Assembly (NCBI GenBank): GCA_015233045.1
Contig: JADFYL010000008.1
Span: 1 to 38,597 of the forward strand
From: Nitrospirota bacterium
GTDB lineage: Bacteria > Nitrospirota > Thermodesulfovibrionia > Thermodesulfovibrionales > Magnetobacteriaceae
Length of the DNA: 38,597 nucleotides
Reading direction: 5' to 3'
The notes under the pieces were generated by a model that ran no database searches, was not told the origin of the DNA, and was given only the letters and a program-made list of their open reading frames with translations. Below are positions 1-6,857 of the stretch, piece by piece. The first letter of the stretch is position 1; each line of letters opens with the position of its first letter. The translations under genes and the position numbers were made by a program.

Positions 1-230
1 GGCGGCACAAATACCGCAGCGTATAATTATTGACGGCGGCGAGGTGCTAATACCGCTGAAACAGCAGCAGCCGGGTGACGCGATAACGCCACAGATATAT
101 GTCCCCAAAGACGGGGTGGCGGCGGCACAAATACCGCAGCGTGTAATTATTGACAGTGCCGAGGTACTAATACCGCTGAAACAACAGCAGCCGGGTGACG
201 CGGTAACACCACAAATGTCTGCTACCAAAG
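1..230 (+). repeat. 120-bp tandem repeat (40-residue unit) in the fliK-like gene
   Basis: Bases 1-60 align almost perfectly with 121-180, and 61-90 with 181-210, giving a period of exactly 120 bp, which keeps frame. About two copies are visible and the array runs off the left edge. A third, strongly diverged copy can be made out at about 241-320 (ATDGGDVLTP against IDGGEVLIP). Copy number changes would alter ruler length in 40-residue steps. Confidence 0.85.
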
Positions 231-955
231 AAGGGTCGGTGGCAGCGACACTAATAGACCAAGGCAGCCCTAAGCGCATTGCCACAGACGGTGGCGACGT
301 GTTGACCCCAAGAGATTCCATCAAAGACAGCGCGGCGGTTGCAGCCCAGACCACCACCAAAGACACCGCTATTACACCCCATAGTTCCCCCAAAAGTGAA
401 CCCGTAACGACGGTATTAAACGTAAATAACGATCAAAAGGCACTACTGCTGAAAATTAAGAATATACTGCAAGACGATAAGATGGTCGAGGCCCTTAAAA
501 ATTCCCCGGCCAAACGTGACGAATTAGTGGGCGTAGTTGATAAGTTTATTAAGAATATAGAGTTTTATCAGGTGAGTTCGCGTGCTAATGATATGGTATC
601 CACGTATCTGCCTTTTTTGTGGAATGAGCTAAGAGACGGCGAGCTGCTGTTTAAGAAGAACAAGTATCACGCAAAGAAATCGTTCACATGCGATATTAAT
701 CTCGACCTTGACAGGCTTGGCAAAATCTCGGCCTCAGTAACAGCGGCAGACGGAGGATTCTTTGTCTCTTTCAATGTTGAAAAAGATAACACCAAACAAC
801 TCATAATGGAAAACAAAGGGGAACTCGAAAAGCGGTTCGCGGCAAACGGCCTCACCCTTAAGGTAATCAATGTAGGACAAAAGACCAGGCTCGACTTTGC
901 CGAGAATAATGATAAGAAGAGAACCCCTTCCGGCGGTCTGGACTTGCGGATTTAG
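2..955 (+). CDS. fliK: FliK-like flagellar hook-length control protein, 5' end missing
   Basis: This protein probably sets flagellar hook length and switches export specificity of the flagellar type III apparatus. The frame is open to the left edge, so the true start lies outside; the GTG at 44 is an internal valine within a repeat. The N-terminal part is low-complexity, rich in Ala/Pro/Gln/Thr, and built on a 40-residue tandem repeat (LIPLKQQQPGDA...TPQ). From about base 420 a folded part begins: a helical stretch with ...YLPFLWNELRDGELLFKK, then LDLDRLGKISASVTAADGGF, which is the beta-rich core expected of the Flg_hook (FliK C-terminal) domain. A long disordered ruler followed by a C-terminal core is the FliK layout. 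The next gene, an FlhB-like protein 8 bp downstream, fits because FliK acts on FlhB. The assignment is by pattern, as FliK diverges strongly between phyla. Confidence 0.72.
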   Translation, partial: AAQIPQRIIIDGGEVLIPLKQQQPGDAITPQIYVPKDGVAAAQIPQRVIIDSAEVLIPLKQQQPGDAVTPQMSATKEGSVAATLIDQGSPKRIATDGGDVLTPRDSIKDSAAVAAQTTTKDTAITPHSSPKSEPVTTVLNVNNDQKALLLKIKNILQDDKMVEALKNSPAKRDELVGVVDKFIKNIEFYQVSSRANDMVSTYLPFLWNELRDGELLFKKNKYHAKKSFTCDINLDLDRLGKISASVTAADGGFFVSFNVEKDNTKQLIMENKGELEKRFAANGLTLKVINVGQKTRLDFAENNDKKRTPSGGLDLRI

Positions 956-963
956 GAGGCGGT

Positions 964-1260
964 ATGGAAGGCAAAAACAGAAAGGCGGCAGCCCTAAACT
1001 ATAAATCGGGTGCTGAGGCAGTTCCAAGGATAACCGCAAAAGGCTCCGGTGCCGTGGCAGAGAAGATTATAGAAATAGCAAAGGCCAACGGCGTCCCGCT
1101 CAAAGAGGACAAGCAGTTGGTAGAAATCCTCTCAGCCCTTGACTTATACCAGGAAATTCCACAAGAACTATACAAGGCAGTAGCAGAAATCCTCGCGTTT
1201 ATCTACACATTGGGCAAAAAAACTAATCCCTCACTTCCCCCCCCAACGTGGCCTGTCTGA
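964..1260 (+). CDS. Stand-alone FlhB C-terminal domain homologue (FlhX-type)
   Basis: A 98-residue protein that matches the cytoplasmic FlhB/YscU export-switch domain. AALNYKSG, VPRITAKGSGAVAEKII, IAKANGVPLKEDKQLVE and DLYQEIPQELYKAVAEILAF correspond in order to the FlhB region just after its autocleavage site. The NPTH cleavage motif and the membrane domain are absent, so this resembles the fragment left after FlhB self-cleavage. Such FlhX/FhlB-like proteins occur beside fliK-type genes and may substitute for, or modulate, the FlhB switch. A strong ribosome site (aggaggcggt) lies directly before ATG 964, and the upstream stop codon is 8 bp away, so the two genes are probably co-transcribed. 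The last codons contain a run of eight C, so the C-terminus (LPPPTWPV) may vary. Confidence 0.78.
   Translation: MEGKNRKAAALNYKSGAEAVPRITAKGSGAVAEKIIEIAKANGVPLKEDKQLVEILSALDLYQEIPQELYKAVAEILAFIYTLGKKTNPSLPPPTWPV
1237..1244 (+). repeat. C8 homopolymer tract at the 3' end of the FlhB-like gene
   Basis: Eight consecutive C residues encode part of the C-terminal LPPPTWPV. Slippage here would change only the last six or so residues, or extend the protein. Confidence 0.8.
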
Positions 1261-1549
1261 ACTGAAAGGATTAAAGGATTAACGACGAAGGGGAGGTAAC
1301 CCCCCCTTCACCCCGTAAATCTCACCACGTTTTATCTGTTGAATTTGGGCTGCCGCTTATCCCCCTGTTGGCGGCCTCAGCACCCCGGCTAAAGGTCATT
1401 TGGGCATGGCAATTACTGAAAGTCCATTGGTAAAAAAATCTGACAAAAGATACCTTGACAAAATAATTATAAAAGTATAAACTTGCTACAGGCTGGACAA
1501 CAGTACAATGAAAAGGATGTAACGCAAACCATAACGATGGATGTGAGCC
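1261..1549. other. Intergenic region between flagellar and chemotaxis genes
   Basis: This 289-bp gap contains a GC-rich inverted repeat at about 1288-1310 (gaagggg...ccccttc) that could be the terminator of the fliK-flhB-like pair, although it lacks a T-run. A promoter-like sequence follows at 1455-1481. I see no RNA gene, and no credible coding frame in the first 180 bp. Confidence 0.5.
1455..1481 (+). promoter_or_regulatory. Candidate sigma-70 promoter before the two-CW/chemotaxis genes
   Basis: A perfect -35 box TTGACA (1455-1460) and a TATAAA -10 box (1476-1481) are separated by 15 bp in an AT-rich stretch about 70 bp before the two-CW gene. The spacing is shorter than the ideal 17 bp, so strength is uncertain. 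Confidence 0.45.
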
Positions 1550-1894
1550 GTGACTATGATTGAAAAGAAGATATCTAATCTGAGGCCAGGCCAGAAAAAA
1601 AAGCCGCCGTGTCCGGCGACGATGGCCTTTGAGGCGTTTGCGAAGGCCTTTGAGGGGTTTGAGCAGACCAAAGTCGAGAGGACAAAGTGCTGGGAGTTCT
1701 TTAAGTGCGGGTTAAACAAGGTGGGATTACACAAGCATGGGCAGTGTTCGGCGTTCACTAAGTCCGCCGGAAGGCGCTGCTGGCTGGTCGCTGGTACTCT
1801 AAGCGGGACAGAGCCGGAGTGTGAAGTCGCCCGAACCCTCAAAAGTTGCAAAGAGTGTGAGTTCTATCAGAAAGTAAAAAAGGGCGAGATATAA
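1550..1894 (+). CDS. Two-CW domain Cys-rich protein
   Basis: A 114-residue soluble protein with eight cysteines (C21, 47, 53, 66, 77, 91, 100, 103). Two occur as Cys-Trp pairs, C47-W48 (CWEFFKC) and C77-W78 (RRCWLVAGT), followed by KSCKECEFYQKV. This is the pattern of two-CW domain proteins, often found beside or fused to chemotaxis receptors in anaerobes. The regular cysteines suggest metal, Fe-S or redox-disulfide binding, but the ligand is not known from sequence. The start is GTG 1550 or ATG 1556; neither has a clear ribosome site. An upstream ATG at 1541 is followed at once by a stop. It sits 176 bp before the soluble MCP-like gene and may act as its sensory partner, which is an inference from position only. 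Confidence 0.7.
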   Translation: MTMIEKKISNLRPGQKKKPPCPATMAFEAFAKAFEGFEQTKVERTKCWEFFKCGLNKVGLHKHGQCSAFTKSAGRRCWLVAGTLSGTEPECEVARTLKSCKECEFYQKVKKGEI

Positions 1895-2070
1895 TTTAAC
1901 GGCTAATGAAGCATTAATGGGCGCAAATGAGCAGTTACAAAAAATTAACGGACTGGCCGCCCCATGGGAGTTAATGTCGCTGCCTGTCGCTTTACAGGCA
2001 CTGGCGGTGTGGCGTTATGCGTGGGTCAGGCAGTTGGCGGGGGGCGCGGTGATGAGAACGGTGGCGCACA

Positions 2071-3936
2071 TTGACAGGCAAGGCAACAGCTTTGGCGGAT
2101 AAGGCTGCGGCTTTAAATTCCATTTCGGCGGGGGGGGACTCCGCGCCAGGTGGCGGTATTCACATTGAGGTTGACTCGTCGTGGGGCAGGTCGCTCCTTA
2201 AAATGGCCGATGAGCTTATCGGCATATCAAAGGCTACTGAGACAGAGTTTCTTGAGCTTGGGGCGAGTTTGCAGGATTTTTCCTTCGCGTGCATAGAGAA
2301 TTCCTCCATGGCCGGCAATCTCGTAAACGCGATAGAAAGCGGCAGCGGTTTCAATGTGCATTCTCTGAAGGAACTCTTCGAAACGGTTTACAGTGAGATA
2401 GACACTTCCTCTAAACTGATACTTGAAGGTTCCAGGGAAATGAACCTTATCATAGACGACCTGAACAGGGTCATAGATATGGAGGAGTTTTTTAAGAAAC
2501 TGTCTAAGACGATATCCATCATAGGCACATTGATAAGGATAGAGACGGCGCGCGTGGGCAACGCGGAGTTTAATATTATGACAGACTTAGTGGATACGCT
2601 TGCGAGACAGATATTAAAAGGGACAGACGAGATAATCTCATCAGTCAGGACGGCAGACGTGTGCGTGGCAGACGTAAACGACCAGCTTGCGCCATTTATT
2701 GAGACCGCCGACAGGGAACTTGACTCCGTTAAGAGCCGTGTCAGTGTCATTCTTGGAGAGCTTGACGCGATGTCAACACAGGCCAAGTGGCTGTGTGAGA
2801 GGATAAGCAGCAGGGCATATTCTATCTCGCCGGAGGTTGGCGAGGTTGTCGCCTCGATTCAGTTCCATGACATAACGCGCCAACAGATAGAACACGTCTC
2901 AGAGGCCTTTCACGAAATAGAGGCGAAAATCGGGACGTTCGACTCTGAAGACGAAAACGGCAAATTCGTCCTGATAAGGTGGGTAACAGAGGTCATAAAG
3001 ATACAGATAGGCCAGCTTAATTTCGTCCTCAACGAGACACAAAAGGCCGCCGTGACCATCTCCGGCTCTCTGTCGAAGGTGTCAGAGTTGTCAGAGGCGC
3101 AGGCCGAAGACGCCATAACAATAACCGCTGAGGAGGAATCCGGCAATAATAAGATCACACTGGTGGGCACGGCGCTGGATGCCCTCGTTAAGGTTCTGGT
3201 TGCGGTTAATGATATGACGGTAAACCTGCTTGAGTCAATTAAACTGACCAGCACAAACCTTCAGGGGATGACCAGCCAGGTGGCAAACGTCGAATCAATA
3301 AGCGAGAACATGAATCTCCTTGCGATGAACGCGATGATAAAGGTATCTCGCGTGGGGGCTGCCGGAAGGGCGCTTGGGGTTCTCGCCAACGAAATAAGCA
3401 ATCTGTCAGAAAACGCCAACGTCAGGATATCAGACTGCGCGGGGTTGATTAACTCAATACTCAAAAGGTCAGCCCAGATTAAGACATACCTGTCAGAGCA
3501 ACTGCTCTCTCGTTTAGAGACATCAAAGACAGTTGCTGAGCAAACGCGCCAGGCCATTGAGACGGTTATGGAACAGGATAAGGAAGTCATCGCGTCAATG
3601 AATAAGATATCAGCAAGCGCGGCTCAGCTCAAGGTAGACATAGAAAACGTAATAAAAAAAATCAATTTCAGCAACATAATACAATGCACCGTCACTGAGG
3701 TAATAAGTGAGCTTGAGAGAATCCTTGGCGACGTAATGGCCACAATCCCGGGACACATTCACGACGACGTGAACTTCGCGCCTGATCTAAAGGAAATGCT
3801 CAGTAGATATACGATGCAATCAGAAAGGGCAATCCACACAGGTGCCGCGGCTTCGGAGGATGGGGATTCGCTGCTTTGGGGTGAAAGCTGTGCAAAGCCT
3901 GATGATGGGGCAGGCGACAATTTTGAGTTGTTTTAA
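2071..3936 (+). CDS. Soluble MCP-like chemotaxis protein with CheZ-like motif
   Basis: A 621-residue, largely helical protein without membrane segments or signal peptide, so it should be cytoplasmic. Residues about 410-450 (SENMNLLAMNAMIKVSRVGA, then GRALGVLANEISNLSENAN) align with the MCP hairpin tip that binds CheA and CheW. Canonical acidic residues are replaced: AIEAAR becomes MIKVSR, and RAGE becomes RVGA. Residues 263-275 (QFHDITRQQIEHV) resemble the CheZ active-site helix, with D267 and Q271 in D-x-T-x-Q; a degenerate copy (NFSNIIQCTVTEV) occurs near the C-terminus. The frame is closed by a stop at 2053, leaving TTG 2071 or TTG 2092 as starts, both with poor ribosome sites, so the N-terminus is uncertain. 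A G8 run at 2130-2137 lies in the early coding region. It heads the che operon and is probably its dedicated signal input or a CheY-P sink. Confidence 0.7.
   Translation: MTGKATALADKAAALNSISAGGDSAPGGGIHIEVDSSWGRSLLKMADELIGISKATETEFLELGASLQDFSFACIENSSMAGNLVNAIESGSGFNVHSLKELFETVYSEIDTSSKLILEGSREMNLIIDDLNRVIDMEEFFKKLSKTISIIGTLIRIETARVGNAEFNIMTDLVDTLARQILKGTDEIISSVRTADVCVADVNDQLAPFIETADRELDSVKSRVSVILGELDAMSTQAKWLCERISSRAYSISPEVGEVVASIQFHDITRQQIEHVSEAFHEIEAKIGTFDSEDENGKFVLIRWVTEVIKIQIGQLNFVLNETQKAAVTISGSLSKVSELSEAQAEDAITITAEEESGNNKITLVGTALDALVKVLVAVNDMTVNLLESIKLTSTNLQGMTSQVANVESISENMNLLAMNAMIKVSRVGAAGRALGVLANEISNLSENANVRISDCAGLINSILKRSAQIKTYLSEQLLSRLETSKTVAEQTRQAIETVMEQDKEVIASMNKISASAAQLKVDIENVIKKINFSNIIQCTVTEVISELERILGDVMATIPGHIHDDVNFAPDLKEMLSRYTMQSERAIHTGAAASEDGDSLLWGESCAKPDDGAGDNFELF
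2130..2137 (+). repeat. G8 homopolymer tract near the start of the MCP-like gene
   Basis: Eight consecutive G residues fall about 20 codons after the first possible start (codons for S-A-G-G-D). Loss or gain of one G would put the 621-residue frame out of register with all upstream starts. The assembled length keeps frame 1 open. Confidence 0.8.
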
Positions 3937-3992
3937 TAGAAAAGTTTAATGAATGTATATAATTGAATGTATAATGGCAAGGAGGAGAATGA

Positions 3993-4307
3993 ATGAGTGA
4001 TTTTCAGTTGAGTAAATCAGGGGAGCTGAGAATTTCGGGCGATGTGACAATTATGAATGCCGCGGAGGTGAAAGACGCGGTATTGGGCGCGCTGAAGAAT
4101 TCAAAAAAGGTTACCATAGATATCAATGCTGTCGAGGGAGTTGACTTATCCTTTCTCCAGATATATTTTGCGGCAAGGCACTCGGCTGAGGCGTCGAAAA
4201 AGGAGCTGTCGTTGATAAATCCGCCGGAAGGGTTTTTGAGTTTGATAGAAGACGCCGGGTTTGACCGTTATTTTAATTTCCCGAAATCGGAGGCCGCCAA
4301 TGGCTAA
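3993..4307 (+). CDS. STAS domain protein
   Basis: A 104-residue single-domain STAS protein (anti-sigma-factor-antagonist/MlaB fold). It shows LRISGDVTIMNAAEVKDAVLG, a core strand KKVTIDINAVEGVDLSFLQ, and a terminal LIEDAGFDRYFNF. The D51-L52-S53 segment sits where SpoIIAA-type proteins carry the phosphorylated serine, so phospho-switching is possible. It has a strong ribosome site (aaggaggag) before ATG 3993. Its end overlaps cheY by 8 bp, so the two are translationally coupled. STAS proteins in che clusters may work as small regulatory partners of the array; the partner here is unknown. No anti-sigma kinase is visible in the window. Confidence 0.85.
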   Translation: MSDFQLSKSGELRISGDVTIMNAAEVKDAVLGALKNSKKVTIDINAVEGVDLSFLQIYFAARHSAEASKKELSLINPPEGFLSLIEDAGFDRYFNFPKSEAANG

Positions 4308-4665
4308 GGTAATAATGACAGTAGATGATTCAGCAAGTGTGAGGCAGATGGTTGCCTTTACCCTGAAGGGGGCTGGATATACGGTCGTAGAGGCCGTTGA
4401 CGGCAAGGATGCCCTTGCCAAACTGGCCCAGACGCAGATAAACATGATGATAACTGATTTAAACATGCCAAACCTTGACGGAATAGGCTTGATAAAGGGA
4501 GTGCGTGCAATGCCGGCCTATAAATTCATACCAATAGTGATGCTCACAACCGAATCGCAGGACAGTAAGAAGCAGGAGGGCAAGTCTGCCGGTGCCACGG
4601 GGTGGATAGTAAAACCATTTAAGCCTGACCAACTGTTGGCGGTGGTAAAGAAGGTGCTGGGATGA
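4300..4665 (+). CDS. cheY: Chemotaxis response regulator CheY
   Basis: A 121-residue single receiver domain. All receiver landmarks are present: acidic pair D9-D10, phospho-acceptor D53 (MMITDLNMPNLDG), T83 in VMLTTES and K105 in VKPF. It has no output domain, so it should diffuse to the flagellar switch after phosphorylation by CheA. ATG 4300 is chosen because ggagg lies 7 bp upstream and the family begins with M-A-K-x-I-M-x-V-D-D. An upstream in-frame start at 4261 would add 13 unrelated residues inside the STAS gene. The stop overlaps the cheA start (ATGA), indicating coupled translation. Confidence 0.95.
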   Translation: MAKVIMTVDDSASVRQMVAFTLKGAGYTVVEAVDGKDALAKLAQTQINMMITDLNMPNLDGIGLIKGVRAMPAYKFIPIVMLTTESQDSKKQEGKSAGATGWIVKPFKPDQLLAVVKKVLG

Positions 4666-6821
4666 GCGGCGAAGACGATGGTTTAGACGCAGGACGTGAG
4701 GCATTTAAGGAGGAGGCCGCCGAGCTCCTGACAGAGCTGGAGACATCCCTCTTAGAGCTTGAGGAACACCCAACCGATGAGGATTTGATAGGGCGCGTGT
4801 TTCGCGCCATGCACACGGTAAAAGGCTCAGGGGCGATGTTCGGATTTGACGACATAGCCGAATTCACACACGAGGTGGAGACGGCCTTTGATATGGTCAG
4901 AATGGGAAAACTTGCCGTCACTAAGGAACTGACAAACCTGACACTTCGTGCCCGCGACCAGATTCGCACGATGATAGAGGCCTCTGAGGGCAAGGCAACC
5001 GTTGACCACAGCGTCTCTAAGTCCATAATAGGCTCCCTGCAGCTTTTGACAAAGGGTGGGTCTGCTAAGGCGGCAGTACAGGAAGTCGAAGAGGTCTCAG
5101 CAAAAAAACCATCTAAGACCGCGTCAGCAGACGGTTCCCACTCAATTACATATCGAATAAGATTCAAACCCGCCTCTGACCTTTTCATAACGGGGACGAA
5201 CCCGATATTGCTGCTCAATGAGCTGCGCCAGATGGGAAGCTGCATGGTGATAGCCCAAACGGACGCCATCACGCGCCTTGAGGAATTCAACCCCGAGACG
5301 TGCGCGACATACTGGGACATCATCCTGACGACCACTCATAGCGCTAATGCCATAAAAGATGTGTTTATATTTGTTGACGACATGTGTGAATTACATGTCG
5401 AGGTGGTTGATGAGGAAGGGGAATACGACGAGGACGAAGGGTACATGAAACTCGGCGAGATATTGGCGGCGCGCGGCGACGTCAAGGTGGACGAGTTAAA
5501 AAAGCTCCTGGGCAAGCAGAAAAAAGTCGGAGAGATACTGGTTGACGCCGGGATTGTGGACAGTGGGCACATAGAATCGGCCCTCGCTGAACAGCAGCAC
5601 ATAAAGGAAGTCCGCGAACAGCGGCAGAAAACAGCCGACGGCGCGGCAAGCATAAGGGTGCCATCGGAAAGGCTTGACAAGCTCGTTGACCTTGTTGGGG
5701 AGCTTGTTACAGTGCAGGCAAGGTTGAGCCAGACAGCGGCCATAAACGGTGAGGTCTTGCTTACCTCCATAGCCGAAGAGGTGGAGCGTCTTACGTGGGA
5801 ACTGAGAGACGGCACGATGAGCATCAGGATGCTTCCCATAGGGACGACATTCAGCAAGTTTAAGAGGCTGGTGCGCGACCTTTCCAATGATTTGGGCAAA
5901 GAGATACAGATGACCACAGACGGGGCTGAGACCGAGTTAGATAAGACGGTCATAGAGAAACTCAACGATCCGCTTGTGCATATAATAAGAAACAGCATAG
6001 ACCACGGTGTGGAAAGGCCCGATGTAAGAGAGGCCGCCGGGAAACCCAGAATGGGCACTGTGCATTTGTCGGCGGGGCATTCGGGTGCGAACGTCCTGAT
6101 AAAGATAGAAGACGACGGGGCAGGGCTGGACAAAGAGAGAATATTAAAGAAGGCGATAGATAACGGCCTCGTGGCGCCGGATGCCGAGCTGTCGGAGAAG
6201 GAGATATTCGGGATGATATTTGCTCCGGGTTTTTCTACCGCCGCAAAGGTAACAAACGTATCGGGGCGAGGCGTTGGGATGGATGTTGTAAAGAAAAACA
6301 TAGACGCCCTGCGCGGCATCGTAGAGGTAAAGAGCAAAAAGGGTGCGGGGACGACTATCACGCTGCGTCTTCCCCTGACGCTTGCCATAATAGATGGTCT
6401 ACTGGTGAAGATAGCCGATGAGGTTTTTGTTATTCCTCTGGCGGTTGTTGAGGAATGCGTGGAGCTGAGCAAAAAAGATATTGAAAGGACGCACGGCAGG
6501 CATGTCTCAAACGTGCGCGGTGTCCTGATACCGTACATAAGACTTAGGGAGCATTTCCTTATTGACGCCGAAGAGCCGGAGATGGAGCAGATAGTTATAA
6601 CCGAGGTTGAAGACAAAAAGGTGGGCTTTGTTGTAGACTACGTCATAGGAGAGCATCAGACAGTAATAAAGACACTGGGAAGGGTTTTTAAGGACATAGA
6701 GGGGGTCTCGGGGGCGACCATACTGGGCGACGGCACGGTGGCCCTGATTATGGACATCCCCAGTCTGGTACGTTCTGTGGCAAGACACGAGCCGACGGTG
6801 GCAGACACTGTGGGCGTTTGA
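4662..6821 (+). CDS. cheA: Chemotaxis histidine kinase CheA with an MshEN-like insert
   Basis: A 719-residue CheA that autophosphorylates and passes phosphate to CheY and CheB. Domains in order: HPt at 1-110 with phosphorylated H51 (AMHTVKGSG); a P2-like alpha/beta domain at about 160-250; an unusual insert at 263-311; P3 dimerisation helices at about 335-400; HATPase at about 400-570 with N box (IIRNSIDHG, N444), G1 (DDGAGLD, 485-490), F box (FAPGFS) and G2 (GRGVGMD); and a CheW-like P5 domain from about 575 to the end. The insert holds two consecutive 24-residue motifs (KLGEIL...Q and KVGEIL...Q) that match the MshEN/GspE-N pattern. It overlaps cheY by 4 bp. The kinase looks fully active; the insert may bind a nucleotide second messenger. 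Confidence 0.95.
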   Translation: MSGEDDGLDAGREAFKEEAAELLTELETSLLELEEHPTDEDLIGRVFRAMHTVKGSGAMFGFDDIAEFTHEVETAFDMVRMGKLAVTKELTNLTLRARDQIRTMIEASEGKATVDHSVSKSIIGSLQLLTKGGSAKAAVQEVEEVSAKKPSKTASADGSHSITYRIRFKPASDLFITGTNPILLLNELRQMGSCMVIAQTDAITRLEEFNPETCATYWDIILTTTHSANAIKDVFIFVDDMCELHVEVVDEEGEYDEDEGYMKLGEILAARGDVKVDELKKLLGKQKKVGEILVDAGIVDSGHIESALAEQQHIKEVREQRQKTADGAASIRVPSERLDKLVDLVGELVTVQARLSQTAAINGEVLLTSIAEEVERLTWELRDGTMSIRMLPIGTTFSKFKRLVRDLSNDLGKEIQMTTDGAETELDKTVIEKLNDPLVHIIRNSIDHGVERPDVREAAGKPRMGTVHLSAGHSGANVLIKIEDDGAGLDKERILKKAIDNGLVAPDAELSEKEIFGMIFAPGFSTAAKVTNVSGRGVGMDVVKKNIDALRGIVEVKSKKGAGTTITLRLPLTLAIIDGLLVKIADEVFVIPLAVVEECVELSKKDIERTHGRHVSNVRGVLIPYIRLREHFLIDAEEPEMEQIVITEVEDKKVGFVVDYVIGEHQTVIKTLGRVFKDIEGVSGATILGDGTVALIMDIPSLVRSVARHEPTVADTVGV

Positions 6822-6857
6822 GAACAAAATAATAAGAAAAACGGGAGGTACCTGGAA

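Noticed and set aside
1917-2102. 61-residue ORF between the two-CW and MCP-like genes (starts MGANEQLQKINGLAAPWELM)
   Set aside because: No ribosome site, composition typical of random GC-rich sequence, no recognisable motif, and it ends in a different frame from the MCP-like gene. A frameshift joining the two is not supported, because its frame stops at 2100-2102, before the G8 tract.
3939-3975. Possible sigma-28 promoter (AAAAGTTT) or TATAAT box before the STAS gene
   Set aside because: The -35 side fits sigma-28, but the GCCGATAA -10 side is absent; the TATAAT at 3970 has no matching -35. An internal promoter remains possible but is not supported well enough.
4261-4299. Upstream start for cheY adding 13 residues
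   Set aside because: The extra residues do not fit the receiver family and lie in the STAS gene; ATG 4300 has a good ribosome site.
5336-6616. 426-residue antisense ORF opposite cheA, and similar long antisense ORFs opposite the MCP-like gene, cheB and the MORN gene
   Set aside because: They are Ser- or Pro-rich mirror translations of strong coding frames, with no ribosome sites or motifs.
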